From: Caldilineaceae bacterium
GTDB lineage: Bacteria; Chloroflexota; Anaerolineae; Caldilineales; Caldilineaceae
DNA: 64,000 bases
NCBI GenBank assembly: GCA_020634815.1
Contig: JACKBA010000009.1
Span: 106,661 to 170,660 of the forward strand
Direction: 5' to 3'
The position numbers and the translations under genes were made by a program. Within the stretch, counting starts at the first letter, position 1. Every line of letters starts with the position of its first letter. Shown here piece after piece: positions 14,145 through 23,208 of the stretch. The notes under the pieces were generated by a model. It worked only from the letters and a program-made list of their open reading frames with translations. It made no database searches and was not told the DNA's origin.

Positions 14145-17100
14145 TTACGGGCGCAACTCGCTGGGAATGTTGCCCATGCTTGGCGGCGCCATGCGCGGCG
14201 CACCGGCCAGCGAGGGCAGCGCCGCGGCAAGCGAGGGCGCTGCCTGATCCAAAATGTACGGCGGCAGGCGATAGGATTCCGGCGGCAGATAGGGCAGCGG
14301 GTCGGAGAAGCCGCCCCAGCCGTCGGTGCGCTGGTACGGGTCGATGCGGATGGCGAAGTGCAGGTGCGGTCCCGTGCTGCCGCCCGTGTTGCCACTGCGG
14401 CCAAACACCTGCCCCGCGGCAAGTTGCTGACCCTGGCTCACATCAACACCAGACAGGTGAGCGTAGATCGACTCGCCCCACGGGTGACGCAGCAACACAT
14501 AGTTGCCAAAGCCGTCCTGCTCGAATCCAACCTGCTGCACCACGGCGCCGTCGACCGCCTGCACCGGCGTCCCTTCCGGCAGCCAGAAGTCGATACCGTT
14601 GTGACCGAGCAACGGGACACCGTCGTAGGAGAAGCGGCTGTAGTAATCGGCGTTCTCACCCCAAAGCTGCGAGATGTCGAACGTGCCGGCATAGGGCGCC
14701 GTCAGATAGACGCCGGTCAGCGGGTCGGGAACGCCAGTGCCCGGCAGCTTGGGGGCATAGCGCAGCAGTGCGCCGGCGGCCGGTGTCGCCTCGGCCACCC
14801 AGCCGCGCACTTCGCCGCCAGGCACGAGGATGCCGCCGACGCGCCACCAGGCTAGGCCATCGACCTGCTCGCTGCCATCGAGGATCACGACGGTGCTGCG
14901 GGGCAGGAGCGCGCCCAGCACATCGTCACCAGGCTTGTTGGCCACGCCGGGTGAGCGGCGCACGTTGACGAAATCGGTCGTCTGGGCCAGGTCGCCAAGA
15001 CGGAAGGTGTCGGGCGGCGTGTCGGTGTCGTGCACCATGACCATGAGCGTTTCGCCATCGGCGGTGCGCTCCGCCATCCACCCCTGCTGCAAGCGGCCAG
15101 CCGGATCGGCGATGCGCACCTGCCACCAGAGCATCGCGTCGCGCTCTTCCGGCCCGGAGAGCACCGCGCCCTCCACCCCCGGCATGATCTCGGCGATGAT
15201 GTCTTCGGGCGCGGCGCTGACGCCGGACGTCCGGCGCAGGCGCACGATGGTGGTCGTGGCGAAGCGGTCGCCGGGCGTGAAGGTGTAGGCAGGCGGCGGC
15301 GCCGGCAGGGCCGGAGGTTCCGGGGCGCCCAATTCGAGCAGCACATCGCCGTTTGCCAGCGCCTGGGCCATCCAGCCGTTGAGCAGCCGGCCGTCAGGCG
15401 CGCGCCAGCTCAGCCGCCACCAGGTCATTTGGTCGGCACGTTCCGGACCGCCCAGCACGGTGAGCGCCTCGCCCGGTGGGACGAGTGCAACGGTGTCGGT
15501 CGCCGGCTTATTGGTGGTGCCGGGCGTCTGGCGCATGCGCACCGTCGTCGTCGTGCGCACAGTGTCGCCGGGGCTGAAGGCGCCGCCGGCGCCGCTCACC
15601 GGCGGTGCTACGGGCACATAGGCCTCAAGCAACACGATGCCGGTGGTCGTGTACTGGGCAACCCAGCCGTCGACCGTGGCGCCGTTGATCGGGCCGCGCA
15701 CCGCCCAATAGGGCACGCCGCCGGCCATGACGAAGATCGGGTCACGCACGGTGAGCACGGTGCCCTGCGGAAGCTGGCCGAGCACCTGCCCTGCCGGTAC
15801 GGCGCGCAGGTTGACGATGTCCAGCGTGCGCACAAAGTCGCCGGCCTTGTAGCTGGCCGGGCGCAACGTGCCGAAGACGGTCAGCGCCAGCAGGCGGATG
15901 CCGTCGAGCGTGTACTGGGCGATCCAGCCGTCGGTCACCTGGCCGTTGAGCATGGTGCGCACGGCCCAGTAGGGCAGCCCGCCCACCATGGCGTACTGCG
16001 CGTTGCGCACGGTGACCTGCGCGTCCACAGGCAACTGCCCCAGGATCTGCCCGCCGGGTGCGGCGCGGAAGTTGACGATGTCGAGCGTGCGCAGGACGTC
16101 GCCCACCTTGTAGGCGGCGGGCTTGGGCGGCGGCTCCTTCCAGCGGTAGTCGTTGGCCAGCGCGTCGCGGAAGCCGGCAATGACGCCATTCTTGCCCTCG
16201 ATGTACCACTGGTCGAGCCGCGGCCAACGGTAGAGAATCAACGATCGAATCTGCTGATTGCCCGGCTGCTGGTTCCACCAGTTGATCTCGGCGTAGGCGG
16301 CCTGCACCCAGCCGTTGTTGGCATCCAGCCAGGGCACATCCTGGTCGGTCTCGGTAATGTAGACGGGAAGCTGGCGCATGGCAGCGGGAATCGCCGTCAT
16401 GAAGTTGCGGTAGGTCACGAAGTTGTAGTAGTAGGCCTGGAAAGGCGGATTCATCGTCGAGGTATCGGTGATGAGCGCCGGGTCGCTGCCATGGGTGTAG
16501 GTGTGCAGCGCCATGCCGTCGCAGCCGTTGGCGCCCAGTCCGGCCAGGATATCGGTGAAGTACTGGATCCAGTTGCCGGTCGGATTGCCGGGGTAGACAG
16601 TGTCGATATTCCACGGCGCCACCGCACCGACGATGACCTGGTCGTCGGCATGGCCGGGCAGTGCCTTGATGGCGGCCCGGCACAATTGGAAGCACTGCAC
16701 ATAGTCGGCAGGCGTAATGGGCACGAGCGCGCCGCGTGTGGCGGCCGCAGCCAGGCGATCATCGCGCCGGGAAGGGTCGGCAGAGGCGGCGGGCTGCGGC
16801 GCCAGCGCGCCGAAGCGCGATTCGCTGCCGTGGCCAAAGGGGTCCTCGGCCGGCCCCGTCACGGGCTCGTCGGCGGCCGCAGCGACGTTTTCGGCGGTGC
16901 GCACGCCGGCGGCAGATTCCGGCCACTCCTGGCGGTGGTTCATCTCGTTGCCGATGATCCAGATGCGGCAGCCCGGCGAGGCGGCGACAAAGTTGGCGAC
17001 ACGGCGGGCAAAGTCAGGGTAGCGCGCCGGCAGCGGCAACGTGCCGACGCTGCCGTAGCCGTGGTTGATGCGGCAGATGATGCCGAAGTCCTGGTTGCTC

Positions 17101-17258
17101 CATGGCCTGTAATCGCGACCGCTCGTATCGGCGGGATCGCTGCCCACGGCCTCGGTGAAGAGCACCCAGCCGCGCCGGCCGGCCGCCGCCATGATCGACT
17201 CGCCGCCCGGATCGTGCAGGCCGAAGATATAGGGCGAGTCGAAGAGTTCACGTGGCAT
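14145..17258 (-). CDS. GH-like domain + five SH3-like repeats + M23 (LytM) endopeptidase
   Basis: 1037 aa from the ATG at 17258, chosen because GGGGGGA lies just upstream and because the protein then begins MPRELFDSPYIFGLHDPGGE, matching the start of its paralogue downstream. Residues 1-370 are the same GH-A-like domain (IWIIGNEMN, Glu105; VYITETD, Glu303). Five SH3-type repeats follow from about 383, each opening like YKVGDVLRTLDIVNFRA and ending in WIAQY or WMAE. The C-terminal M23 domain has HNGIDFW (His886, Asp890), YAHL (His934) and PHLHF (His965, His967), so the zinc and catalytic residues are intact. A Pro/Ala-rich tail closes the protein. No Sec signal is visible. Predicted peptidoglycan cross-bridge endopeptidase with wall-binding repeats. 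The frame stays open to 17384, but that extension is Pro/Arg-rich and unlikely to be translated. Confidence 0.87.
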   Translation of the reverse strand: MPRELFDSPYIFGLHDPGGESIMAAAGRRGWVLFTEAVGSDPADTSGRDYRPWSNQDFGIICRINHGYGSVGTLPLPARYPDFARRVANFVAASPGCRIWIIGNEMNHRQEWPESAAGVRTAENVAAAADEPVTGPAEDPFGHGSESRFGALAPQPAASADPSRRDDRLAAAATRGALVPITPADYVQCFQLCRAAIKALPGHADDQVIVGAVAPWNIDTVYPGNPTGNWIQYFTDILAGLGANGCDGMALHTYTHGSDPALITDTSTMNPPFQAYYYNFVTYRNFMTAIPAAMRQLPVYITETDQDVPWLDANNGWVQAAYAEINWWNQQPGNQQIRSLILYRWPRLDQWYIEGKNGVIAGFRDALANDYRWKEPPPKPAAYKVGDVLRTLDIVNFRAAPGGQILGQLPVDAQVTVRNAQYAMVGGLPYWAVRTMLNGQVTDGWIAQYTLDGIRLLALTVFGTLRPASYKAGDFVRTLDIVNLRAVPAGQVLGQLPQGTVLTVRDPIFVMAGGVPYWAVRGPINGATVDGWVAQYTTTGIVLLEAYVPVAPPVSGAGGAFSPGDTVRTTTTVRMRQTPGTTNKPATDTVALVPPGEALTVLGGPERADQMTWWRLSWRAPDGRLLNGWMAQALANGDVLLELGAPEPPALPAPPPAYTFTPGDRFATTTIVRLRRTSGVSAAPEDIIAEIMPGVEGAVLSGPEERDAMLWWQVRIADPAGRLQQGWMAERTADGETLMVMVHDTDTPPDTFRLGDLAQTTDFVNVRRSPGVANKPGDDVLGALLPRSTVVILDGSEQVDGLAWWRVGGILVPGGEVRGWVAEATPAAGALLRYAPKLPGTGVPDPLTGVYLTAPYAGTFDISQLWGENADYYSRFSYDGVPLLGHNGIDFWLPEGTPVQAVDGAVVQQVGFEQDGFGNYVLLRHPWGESIYAHLSGVDVSQGQQLAAGQVFGRSGNTGGSTGPHLHFAIRIDPYQRTDGWGGFSDPLPYLPPESYRLPPYILDQAAPSLAAALPSLAGAPRMAPPSMGNIPSELRP

Positions 17259-17472
17259 AAGTCCCCCCGGTGACGATTGGGGCGCGCGGCAGGGCGCCGG
17301 CGCAGGTGGATGATGACGCGGCGGCATGATAGCACGGATGGCGGGCGGCTGTCCATGCCGCCAAGTCCGGGACAAATCGACCAATTGCTACACGAACACG
17401 ACTACACAATGGGGCTGCGACATAGCCATTCACAGGGCGGGCGTGCTCCGTCTCCCATCGGGAACATTCTTG
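17259..17472. other. Divergent intergenic region, mostly featureless
   Basis: Between the M23 gene (minus) and the L,D-transpeptidase gene (plus) lie 325 nt. On the minus strand TATCAT (17331-17326) is a possible -10 for the M23 gene but lacks a convincing -35. No small gene is supported; the plus frame that is open here lacks a ribosome site and reads as low-probability protein. Confidence 0.4.
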
Positions 17473-17501
17473 TTGACTATGGAGTGCGGATTTGTTACAT
17501 T
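17473..17501 (+). promoter_or_regulatory. Promoter of the L,D-transpeptidase gene
   Basis: TTGACT (17473-17478), 17-nt spacer, TACATT (17496-17501). The leader to the ATG at 17584 is about 75 nt and carries the ribosome site GAGGAG at 17571-17576. Confidence 0.6.
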
Positions 17502-17583
17502 TATTGTCAGAATTGGTTGTAGGACAAGTAGCTGGAAGCTCATTTTGGGCCAGAAAGTGAGCCGCTACCAGAGGAGAACCAGG

Positions 17584-18747
17584 ATGCAATTGATCTTGAA
17601 GACACGGCTTCTGCTGCGCCCGCTGGCGCTGCTGGCACTGGTCACCATCACCGCCACCCTGCTGACTACACGCACTGCACTCGCGCAGTCGAACAATCAC
17701 ACCGTACAGCCTGGCGAGAGCCTGTCGGCGATTGCACGCAAGTACGGCACCGACGTATCGACGCTCATGCGCATCAACAACATCAGCGACCCAAACCTGG
17801 TCCGCTCCGGGCAGAAGCTGGCCGTGCCCGGCGGGCCGGTCGGCAGCGGCGCGGGCCGTGAATTTGATGTGATGGAAAGCGGCGCGCCGCTGCTGAATGC
17901 AGGCGAAGAGACGCGCATCTACGTGACGCAACCCGGCGATACGCTCTCCAGCGTCGCCGCGCGGGTGGGCACGACGGCCGCCCGCCTGGCCGAGCTGAAC
18001 CAGCGTTCACCATCGGAGCGGCTGCGCGTGGGCGAGCCATTGCGCGTGCCCGCCAGCGCCTCCACTAACTTTTTGGTGCCGTTGGAAGACAGCATTCCGG
18101 CAGCCGGCAAGTATTACGTTCACGTCGTGGCGGAAGGGGAAACCTTGTCGGCGATCGCAGCGGCCTATGGCTCCTCCGTGCGCCAGATTCTCAAGGTGAA
18201 TGAGTTTGACAGCGCCAACCAGGTCAAGCCCGGCATGCGCATCGTCGTGCCGCCGCCCTCCTTTGCCGAACTCTTTGCCAACGTGCCCATGGGTGAAAAC
18301 GGCGTGCCGGAATATCCGGTCGTACCGACCGAGGGCAAATGGATCTCGGTAGACCTCAATCACCAGCGAACCTATGCATGGGAAGGCAACAAGCTGATCA
18401 AGAAGTTCGCCATTTCGTCGGGCAAATCACGCACCCCCACGGTGACGGGCGACTTCCGCATCTGGGCCAAGATCCCTTCGCAGACCATGGAGGGTGGCAG
18501 CCTGGCCGCCGGCGACTATTACAATCTGCCCAACGTGCAGTGGGTGCAGTACTTCTACAAGGACTACTCCTTCCACGGCGCCTACTGGCACAACAACTTT
18601 GGCGTGCCCATGAGTCACGGCTGCGTCAACATGACCAACGCCGACGCCAAGTGGCTCTACGAGTGGGCATCGCCGACGGTGACCGAGTTCAAGTGGCACG
18701 TCACCGAAAAGTCGGACCCCGGCACGCTGGTAATCGTTCATCCCTGA
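17584..18747 (+). CDS. LysM(x3)-YkuD L,D-transpeptidase
   Basis: 387 aa from the ATG that follows GAGGAG by 7 nt. The signal peptide covers about residues 1-37 (ending ALAQ). Three LysM domains follow, opening HTVQPGESLSAIARKYG, YVTQPGDTLSSVAARVG and HVVAEGETLSAIAAAYG. The C-terminal YkuD domain contains HGAYWHNNFG and the catalytic motif MSHGCVNM, with the nucleophilic cysteine and its His present. Such enzymes make 3-3 cross-links in peptidoglycan or attach proteins to it; LysM anchors the enzyme to glycan strands. It is transcribed away from the two wall-hydrolase genes and is followed 6 nt later by the creatininase-like gene, so these two may share an mRNA. Confidence 0.93.
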   Translation: MQLILKTRLLLRPLALLALVTITATLLTTRTALAQSNNHTVQPGESLSAIARKYGTDVSTLMRINNISDPNLVRSGQKLAVPGGPVGSGAGREFDVMESGAPLLNAGEETRIYVTQPGDTLSSVAARVGTTAARLAELNQRSPSERLRVGEPLRVPASASTNFLVPLEDSIPAAGKYYVHVVAEGETLSAIAAAYGSSVRQILKVNEFDSANQVKPGMRIVVPPPSFAELFANVPMGENGVPEYPVVPTEGKWISVDLNHQRTYAWEGNKLIKKFAISSGKSRTPTVTGDFRIWAKIPSQTMEGGSLAAGDYYNLPNVQWVQYFYKDYSFHGAYWHNNFGVPMSHGCVNMTNADAKWLYEWASPTVTEFKWHVTEKSDPGTLVIVHP

Positions 18748-18753
18748 CGCGCC

Positions 18754-19908
18754 GTGACCGAGTTCTTCGCCTACGAGTTACTCACCTGGCCCGAAGTCGC
18801 CGCGCTGCCACGCACGACGCCACTTGTCATCCCGCTGGGCGAGGGCTACGCGCCGGCCCGGCTAGCCAGCGCGCTGGGCAACCCGCCGGCAATCGGCCTG
18901 CTGCCCGCCATTCCATTCGGCTGGCCGGGCAGCGGACTGGCCGTGCCGGAGCCAATCTTTGGCCGGCTGGTGGCGAACCTGGCCGACAGCCTGCGCGACG
19001 ACGGCTTCAGCAAGGTCCACGTGCTCACCCCGCAGGGCATTGACCTCGGCCTGGGCGCACAGCGGATCGCCCTGCCCCACGCCGGCCGCACATCCGTCGT
19101 CGCGCCGCTGCCCGCCGACGCCGACCGCGACAAGGTCGTGCTCATCCCCATCGGTCACACCGAGCAGCACGGCCATCACCTGCCGCTCAACACGGACACG
19201 GTCATCATCGACGCGATCGCGCGCGGCACGGTCGACCTGGCGCAGGGCGCGGCGGTCACGCTGCCGGCCTATCCGTACGGCGTGAGCACGCATCGCCCTG
19301 CCTTTGCGGGCACGCTCAACTGCGGCGGCCGCGCCTTCGAGGATTTCTGGCTGGCCGTCCTGGACACCCTCGTCGCCCGCGGCTTCACCCGCTTCTACCT
19401 GATGAGCGGCCACGGCGGCAACTGCTCTTTCCTGGTCAACGTCGTCAAATACGCCGGCGAACGCCACCCCCGCACCTTCAGCGCCACCGCCTGGCTGCAC
19501 ACCGCCGGCCACCGCGGCGCGCCGGCCATCGAGGCGCACCGGCGCTCCACCATCGGCGGCATGGGCCACGCCGGCGAACTGGAGACGGCCATGCTGCTGC
19601 ACCTGCGGCCTGAGACCGTGCACATGGCGCGCGTCGTCGACGAAACCGACTTCGTGACGACGCCCAGCTATTACATGGACTGGATCGAAGGCGGCGCGCT
19701 CGTCGCCAACCCGCCGTGGGACGACGACAGCCGCACCGGGGCGTACGGCGCCGGCAGCCTGGCCACGGCCGAGCACGGGCGCATCTGGCTGGAGGCGGCC
19801 ATCGCCGAGAAGGTCGATCACGTCGCCGAGATCCACGAACAGCAGCGGCGCCGCGAAGAACGACGCAAGGCCGGGTATGGGCTGTGGGGCAAAGTCATCA
19901 ACAATTAG
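18754..19908 (+). CDS. Creatininase-family amidohydrolase with degenerate N-terminal half
   Basis: 384 aa, GTG start 6 nt after the preceding stop. The C-terminal 260 residues are a full creatininase domain: IGHTEQHGHHLPLNTDT (Glu137, His139, Asp148), LMSGHGGN (His220) and GHAGELET supply the expected metal ligands. Members hydrolyse creatinine or small amides, or act on formamide intermediates in cofactor synthesis; the substrate here is unknown. Residues 1-120 look like a shortened copy of the same fold: TWPEVAALPRTTPLVIPLGE aligns with the family's start, and LLPAIPFGWPGSG and GFSKVHVLTPQG align with TLPAYPYGVSTH and GFTRFYLMSGHGG, but the metal ligands are missing. The C-terminal tail is charged. 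Confidence 0.85.
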   Translation: MTEFFAYELLTWPEVAALPRTTPLVIPLGEGYAPARLASALGNPPAIGLLPAIPFGWPGSGLAVPEPIFGRLVANLADSLRDDGFSKVHVLTPQGIDLGLGAQRIALPHAGRTSVVAPLPADADRDKVVLIPIGHTEQHGHHLPLNTDTVIIDAIARGTVDLAQGAAVTLPAYPYGVSTHRPAFAGTLNCGGRAFEDFWLAVLDTLVARGFTRFYLMSGHGGNCSFLVNVVKYAGERHPRTFSATAWLHTAGHRGAPAIEAHRRSTIGGMGHAGELETAMLLHLRPETVHMARVVDETDFVTTPSYYMDWIEGGALVANPPWDDDSRTGAYGAGSLATAEHGRIWLEAAIAEKVDHVAEIHEQQRRREERRKAGYGLWGKVINN

Positions 19909-19909
19909 C

Positions 19910-19967
19910 AATCAGCAATCATCCATCAACAATTCAAATACCAATTGCTGATGGATGATTGCTGATT
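19910..19967. repeat. Large near-perfect inverted repeat, probable bidirectional terminator
   Basis: Arms 19910-19934 and 19943-19967 are complementary over 25 bp with one mismatch, around an 8-nt loop. The arms are built from a short word (ATTGCTGATT / AATCAGCAAT) that continues as GGAGATTGCTGATG just downstream and resembles the tandem repeat at 2532-2595. It begins right after the creatininase stop. A candidate -10 (TACAAT, 20012-20017) for the next gene follows; no clear -35 was found. The rest of 19968-20117 holds only that leader. Confidence 0.75.
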
Positions 19968-20117
19968 GGAGATTGCTGATGCCAATGAGTGCCGTACCGG
20001 CCGATCCGCGCTACAATAGAAGAGCAGGCAGGAACCGTCTGGGATCGTAATCGATCGTCGCCGGCGTCCTGCCCCGGACACACTTCTCTTCCAACAACCT
20101 CACAAAAGGAGTTCGCC

Positions 20118-21131
20118 ATGCCATATCAAGCAAGCGATCAACGCTACGGCCCCATGCCCTACCGGCGCTGCGGGCGCAGTGGGCTCAAGTTGCCGGTGGT
20201 GTCGCTGGGACTGTGGCACAACTTCGGCGGCGTCGATACCTACGAGAATGCGCGGGCCATGGTGCTGCGCGGCTTCGACCTGGGCATCACGCACTTCGAC
20301 CTGGCCAACAATTACGGCCCGCCGCCGGGCTCGGCCGAGGAGACCTTCGGCAAGATTATGGCGCAGGATCTGCGGCCCTACCGCGACGAGTTGATCATCT
20401 CCACCAAGGCCGGCTACTACATGTGGCCGGGACCGTACGGCGAGTGGGGCTCGCGCAAGTATCTCATCGCCAGCCTCGACCAGAGTCTCAAGCGCATGGG
20501 ACTCGACTACGTCGACATCTTCTACAGCCACCGGCCCGACCCCGACACGCCGCTGGAAGAGACGATGATGGCACTCGATTACGCGGTGCGATCGGGGCGC
20601 GCGCTCTACGCGGGCATCTCGACCTACTCGCCGGAGATGACACGCCAGGCCGCCGCCATCCTGCGCGAGCTGGGCACACCCTGCCTGATCCACCAGCCGG
20701 CCTTCAGCATGTTCAACCGCTGGATCGAGGAGGGGCTGCTCGATGCGCTGGAGGAAGAGGGCATCGGCTGTATTGCCTTCTCGCCGCTGGCGCAGGGCTT
20801 GCTCACCAGCAAGTACCTCGACGGCATCCCCAGCGACTCGCGCGCGGCCAAGGCCCATGGCTTCCTCAGTGCCGACGAGGTCAGCGAGCAGCGCGTCACG
20901 ATGGTGCACCATCTCAACGAGATTGCGGCCGGGCGCGGGCAGACGCTGGCGCAGATGGCCATCGCCTGGGTGTTGCGCCACCCGCAGATGACATCGGCCC
21001 TGGTCGGCGCCAGCAAGGTCAGCCAGGTCGAGGACAACGCCGCGGCTGCCGCCAACCTCGACTTCACCGCCGAGGAGTTGGAATCGATCGAAGCAATTCT
21101 CCGACATGACAACGAGCCGCCGGTGTGGTAA
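20118..21131 (+). CDS. Aldo/keto reductase of the YghZ/Gpr (AKR14) type
   Basis: 337 aa; ATG at 20118 follows AAAGGAG (20105-20111) by 6 nt. The protein matches the pattern of E. coli YghZ over its whole length: LSLGLWHNFG-like start (VVSLGLWHNFGG), FDLGITHFDLANNYGPPPGS, ELIISTKAGYYMWPGPYG, SLDQSLKRMGLDYVDIFYSH and CIAFSPLAQGLLTSKYL. The tetrad Asp/Tyr/Lys/His is present in DLANNYG, STKAG and FYSHRP. YghZ reduces L-glyceraldehyde 3-phosphate and other small aldehydes with NADPH and is a detoxification enzyme. A hairpin separates it from the transporter genes 57 nt downstream. Substrate assignment is by family only. Confidence 0.92.
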   Translation: MPYQASDQRYGPMPYRRCGRSGLKLPVVSLGLWHNFGGVDTYENARAMVLRGFDLGITHFDLANNYGPPPGSAEETFGKIMAQDLRPYRDELIISTKAGYYMWPGPYGEWGSRKYLIASLDQSLKRMGLDYVDIFYSHRPDPDTPLEETMMALDYAVRSGRALYAGISTYSPEMTRQAAAILRELGTPCLIHQPAFSMFNRWIEEGLLDALEEEGIGCIAFSPLAQGLLTSKYLDGIPSDSRAAKAHGFLSADEVSEQRVTMVHHLNEIAAGRGQTLAQMAIAWVLRHPQMTSALVGASKVSQVEDNAAAAANLDFTAEELESIEAILRHDNEPPVW

Positions 21132-21136
21132 AGTCT

Positions 21137-21163
21137 GGCCGCCGGTGGAATCCACCGGCGGCC
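21137..21163 (+). terminator. 12-bp perfect hairpin after the aldo/keto reductase gene
   Basis: GGCCGCCGGTGG (21137-21148), loop AAT, CCACCGGCGGCC (21152-21163), 5 nt after the stop codon. No T-tract follows, so it may attenuate rather than fully terminate transcription into the transporter operon. Confidence 0.65.
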
Positions 21164-21188
21164 AACCCATCCGCCAAGAGAGACGCGC

Positions 21189-22220
21189 GTGCACCGATCA
21201 TCCTACCTGCTGGGCAAGGGCGCCTGGGCACTCTTTACGATCCTCTTCGTGATCGTCCTGAATTTCTTTCTCTTCAGAATTCTGCCCGGCGACCCGGCTC
21301 GCGCCGGCTTGCGCGACCCTCGCCTGACCGTCGAGGCGCAGCAGGCCATCCGCGAGCGCTTCGGCCTGGACAAGCCCGTCATCAACTGCTTCCAGAGTCT
21401 CAACCCGCCGCAACTGGGTGATTGTGCGGTCAATCCGCTGGACACCCAGTTCTTTATCTACATCGGGAACCTGGTGCGCGGCGAGTTCGGCATCAGCTAC
21501 CATACCAATCGGCCGGTCATCGAAGTGATCGCCGAGCGGCTGTGGAACACGCTCATCCTCATCGGCGCCGGCCAGATTCTGGCGATCATCTTCGGCATGT
21601 CGCTCGGCGTCCTGGCCGCATGGAAGGCGCGCACGCCCATCGACTTCGGCGCGCTGGGCTTCAGCCTGCTGGCGTGGAGCCTGCCCACCTTCTGGCTCGG
21701 CATCATCCTGCTCTTCTGGGGCAGCACCTATCTGGGCTTGCCCATCGGCGGCAAACTGACGCCCGGCATGACATACGCCAATGCCTGGGAATATCTGTGG
21801 GACCTCGGGCGCCACCTGTTCCTGCCGACGCTCACGTACACCATCGTCTTTCTGGGCGAGTACATGCTCATCATGCGCAGTTCGCTCGTCGAAGTCCTGT
21901 CGGAAGATTACGTGCTGACGGCCAAGGCCAAGGGGCTCAATCACTTCCAGATTCTCAAGGACCACGCGCTGAAGAACGCCATGCTGCCCATGGTCACCAT
22001 CATCGCGCTCAACCTGGGTTTCACGGTGGCCGGCGCCGTGCAGATCGAGACGGTCTTCTCGTGGCCGGGATTGGGCGGCGCGATCTATGAGGCGGTCAAC
22101 CGGCGCGACTACCCCATGCTGCAAGCGTCGTTCCTGCTGCTGGCCATCAGCGTAATTGCCGCCAACTTCATCGCCGACCTGCTGTACGCCTGGCTCGACC
22201 CACGCGTGCAGGCCAACTAG
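21189..22220 (+). CDS. ABC transporter permease, DppB/OppB type
   Basis: 343 aa, GTG start. First of two permeases for a peptide/nickel/opine-type importer. The N-terminus has the family's TM1 and FLFRILPGDPARA, and later GLDKPV. The C-terminal half has EYMLIMRSSLVEVLSEDYVLTAKAKGL, the EAA coupling loop that contacts the ATPase, and GLGGAIYEAVNRRDYPMLQ. About six membrane helices. A Cys-containing stretch near residue 60-80 is a minor insertion compared with typical members. The next permease starts 17 nt downstream, so this is an operon. No periplasmic binding protein is encoded nearby. Confidence 0.93.
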   Translation: MHRSSYLLGKGAWALFTILFVIVLNFFLFRILPGDPARAGLRDPRLTVEAQQAIRERFGLDKPVINCFQSLNPPQLGDCAVNPLDTQFFIYIGNLVRGEFGISYHTNRPVIEVIAERLWNTLILIGAGQILAIIFGMSLGVLAAWKARTPIDFGALGFSLLAWSLPTFWLGIILLFWGSTYLGLPIGGKLTPGMTYANAWEYLWDLGRHLFLPTLTYTIVFLGEYMLIMRSSLVEVLSEDYVLTAKAKGLNHFQILKDHALKNAMLPMVTIIALNLGFTVAGAVQIETVFSWPGLGGAIYEAVNRRDYPMLQASFLLLAISVIAANFIADLLYAWLDPRVQAN

Positions 22221-22237
22221 AGGACGGAGAGCGACCG

Positions 22238-23200
22238 ATGGAAAACATGGCGGGCGGCTATCGAGGAGCGTGGAAGCGGTTGCGGCACCATCCCATGGGC
22301 ATGATCGGCCTGGTCATGCTCGTCTCCGCCGTGACGGTAGCGATTCTGGCGCCCTGGATCAGCCCCTACGATCCCGACGCCGTGCGCCGCGTCTCGATCA
22401 TGGACATCTACCAGCCGCCCAGCCCCGAGCACTGGCTGGGCACCGACGATGCCGGCGGCGACGTGCTGACCAACTTTCTCTACGGTGCGCGCGTCTCGCT
22501 GACTGTCGGCTTCTTTGCCTCGTTCATCTCCGTGGCCATCGGCGGAACCATCGGGCTGTCGGCCGGTTTTCTCGGCGGGCGCACCGAAACGATCCTCATG
22601 CGCTTCACCGACGTCATGCTCGTCATCCCCGACCTGCCACTCGCCGTCGTCCTCGTCGCGCTGACCAAGCCCAGCCTGACCAACATCATCCTCGTCATCG
22701 GCCTGCTGGGCTGGACGGGCACGGCGCGCCTGGTGCGCTCGCAGACGCTGTCGGTCAAGCAGCGCAAGTTCGTGACGCGGGCGCGGGCAGTCGGCGCAGG
22801 CAGCGGCTATATCATCCGCCGCCACATCTTCCCGCTGGTGCTGCCGCTCATGGTCGTCAATACGATATTGGTCATCTCGCTGGCCATCCTCAACGAGAGC
22901 ACGCTCAGCTTTCTCGGCCTGGGCGATCCGGCCACGCTGAGTTGGGGACAGATGCTCAACTACGCCTTTACGCGCGGCGCCATGAGCGCAGGCGCGTGGT
23001 GGGCGCTGGTCGTGCCCGGTTTCGGCATCGTCTGGGTCGTGCTGGGCTGCACGTTGCTGGGTCAGGGACTGGAGCAGGCGCTCAACCCGCGGCTGACGAC
23101 ACACCATCTCTCCGTGGGGCGCGGCATGATCGCGCTGCGCGACATCGAGGCGCCCGGCGGCGTGACGCCCGGGCCGCCCAGCCCGGCCGCGGCCGATTAG
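22238..23200 (+). CDS. ABC transporter permease, DppC/OppC type
   Basis: 320 aa, ATG after an AGGACGGAG ribosome site. Second permease of the importer: N-terminal helix with APWISPYDP, then HWLGTDDAGGDVLTNFLYGAR, the hallmark of DppC proteins. The coupling loop is TARLVRSQTLSVKQRKFVTRARAVGAG-like, and ESTLSFLGLGDPATLSWGQML closes the domain. The C-terminal 30 residues after the last helix are an extra cytosolic tail rich in Pro and Gly. Its stop TAG is part of the ribosome site of the next gene (TAGGAG). Confidence 0.93.
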   Translation: MENMAGGYRGAWKRLRHHPMGMIGLVMLVSAVTVAILAPWISPYDPDAVRRVSIMDIYQPPSPEHWLGTDDAGGDVLTNFLYGARVSLTVGFFASFISVAIGGTIGLSAGFLGGRTETILMRFTDVMLVIPDLPLAVVLVALTKPSLTNIILVIGLLGWTGTARLVRSQTLSVKQRKFVTRARAVGAGSGYIIRRHIFPLVLPLMVVNTILVISLAILNESTLSFLGLGDPATLSWGQMLNYAFTRGAMSAGAWWALVVPGFGIVWVVLGCTLLGQGLEQALNPRLTTHHLSVGRGMIALRDIEAPGGVTPGPPSPAAAD

Positions 23201-23208
23201 GAGCCGGC

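Noticed and set aside
17259..17384. N-terminal extension of the M23 protein to 17384
   Set aside because: The extension is Pro/Arg/His-rich, and the ATG at 17258 has a strong ribosome site and matches the start of the paralogue.
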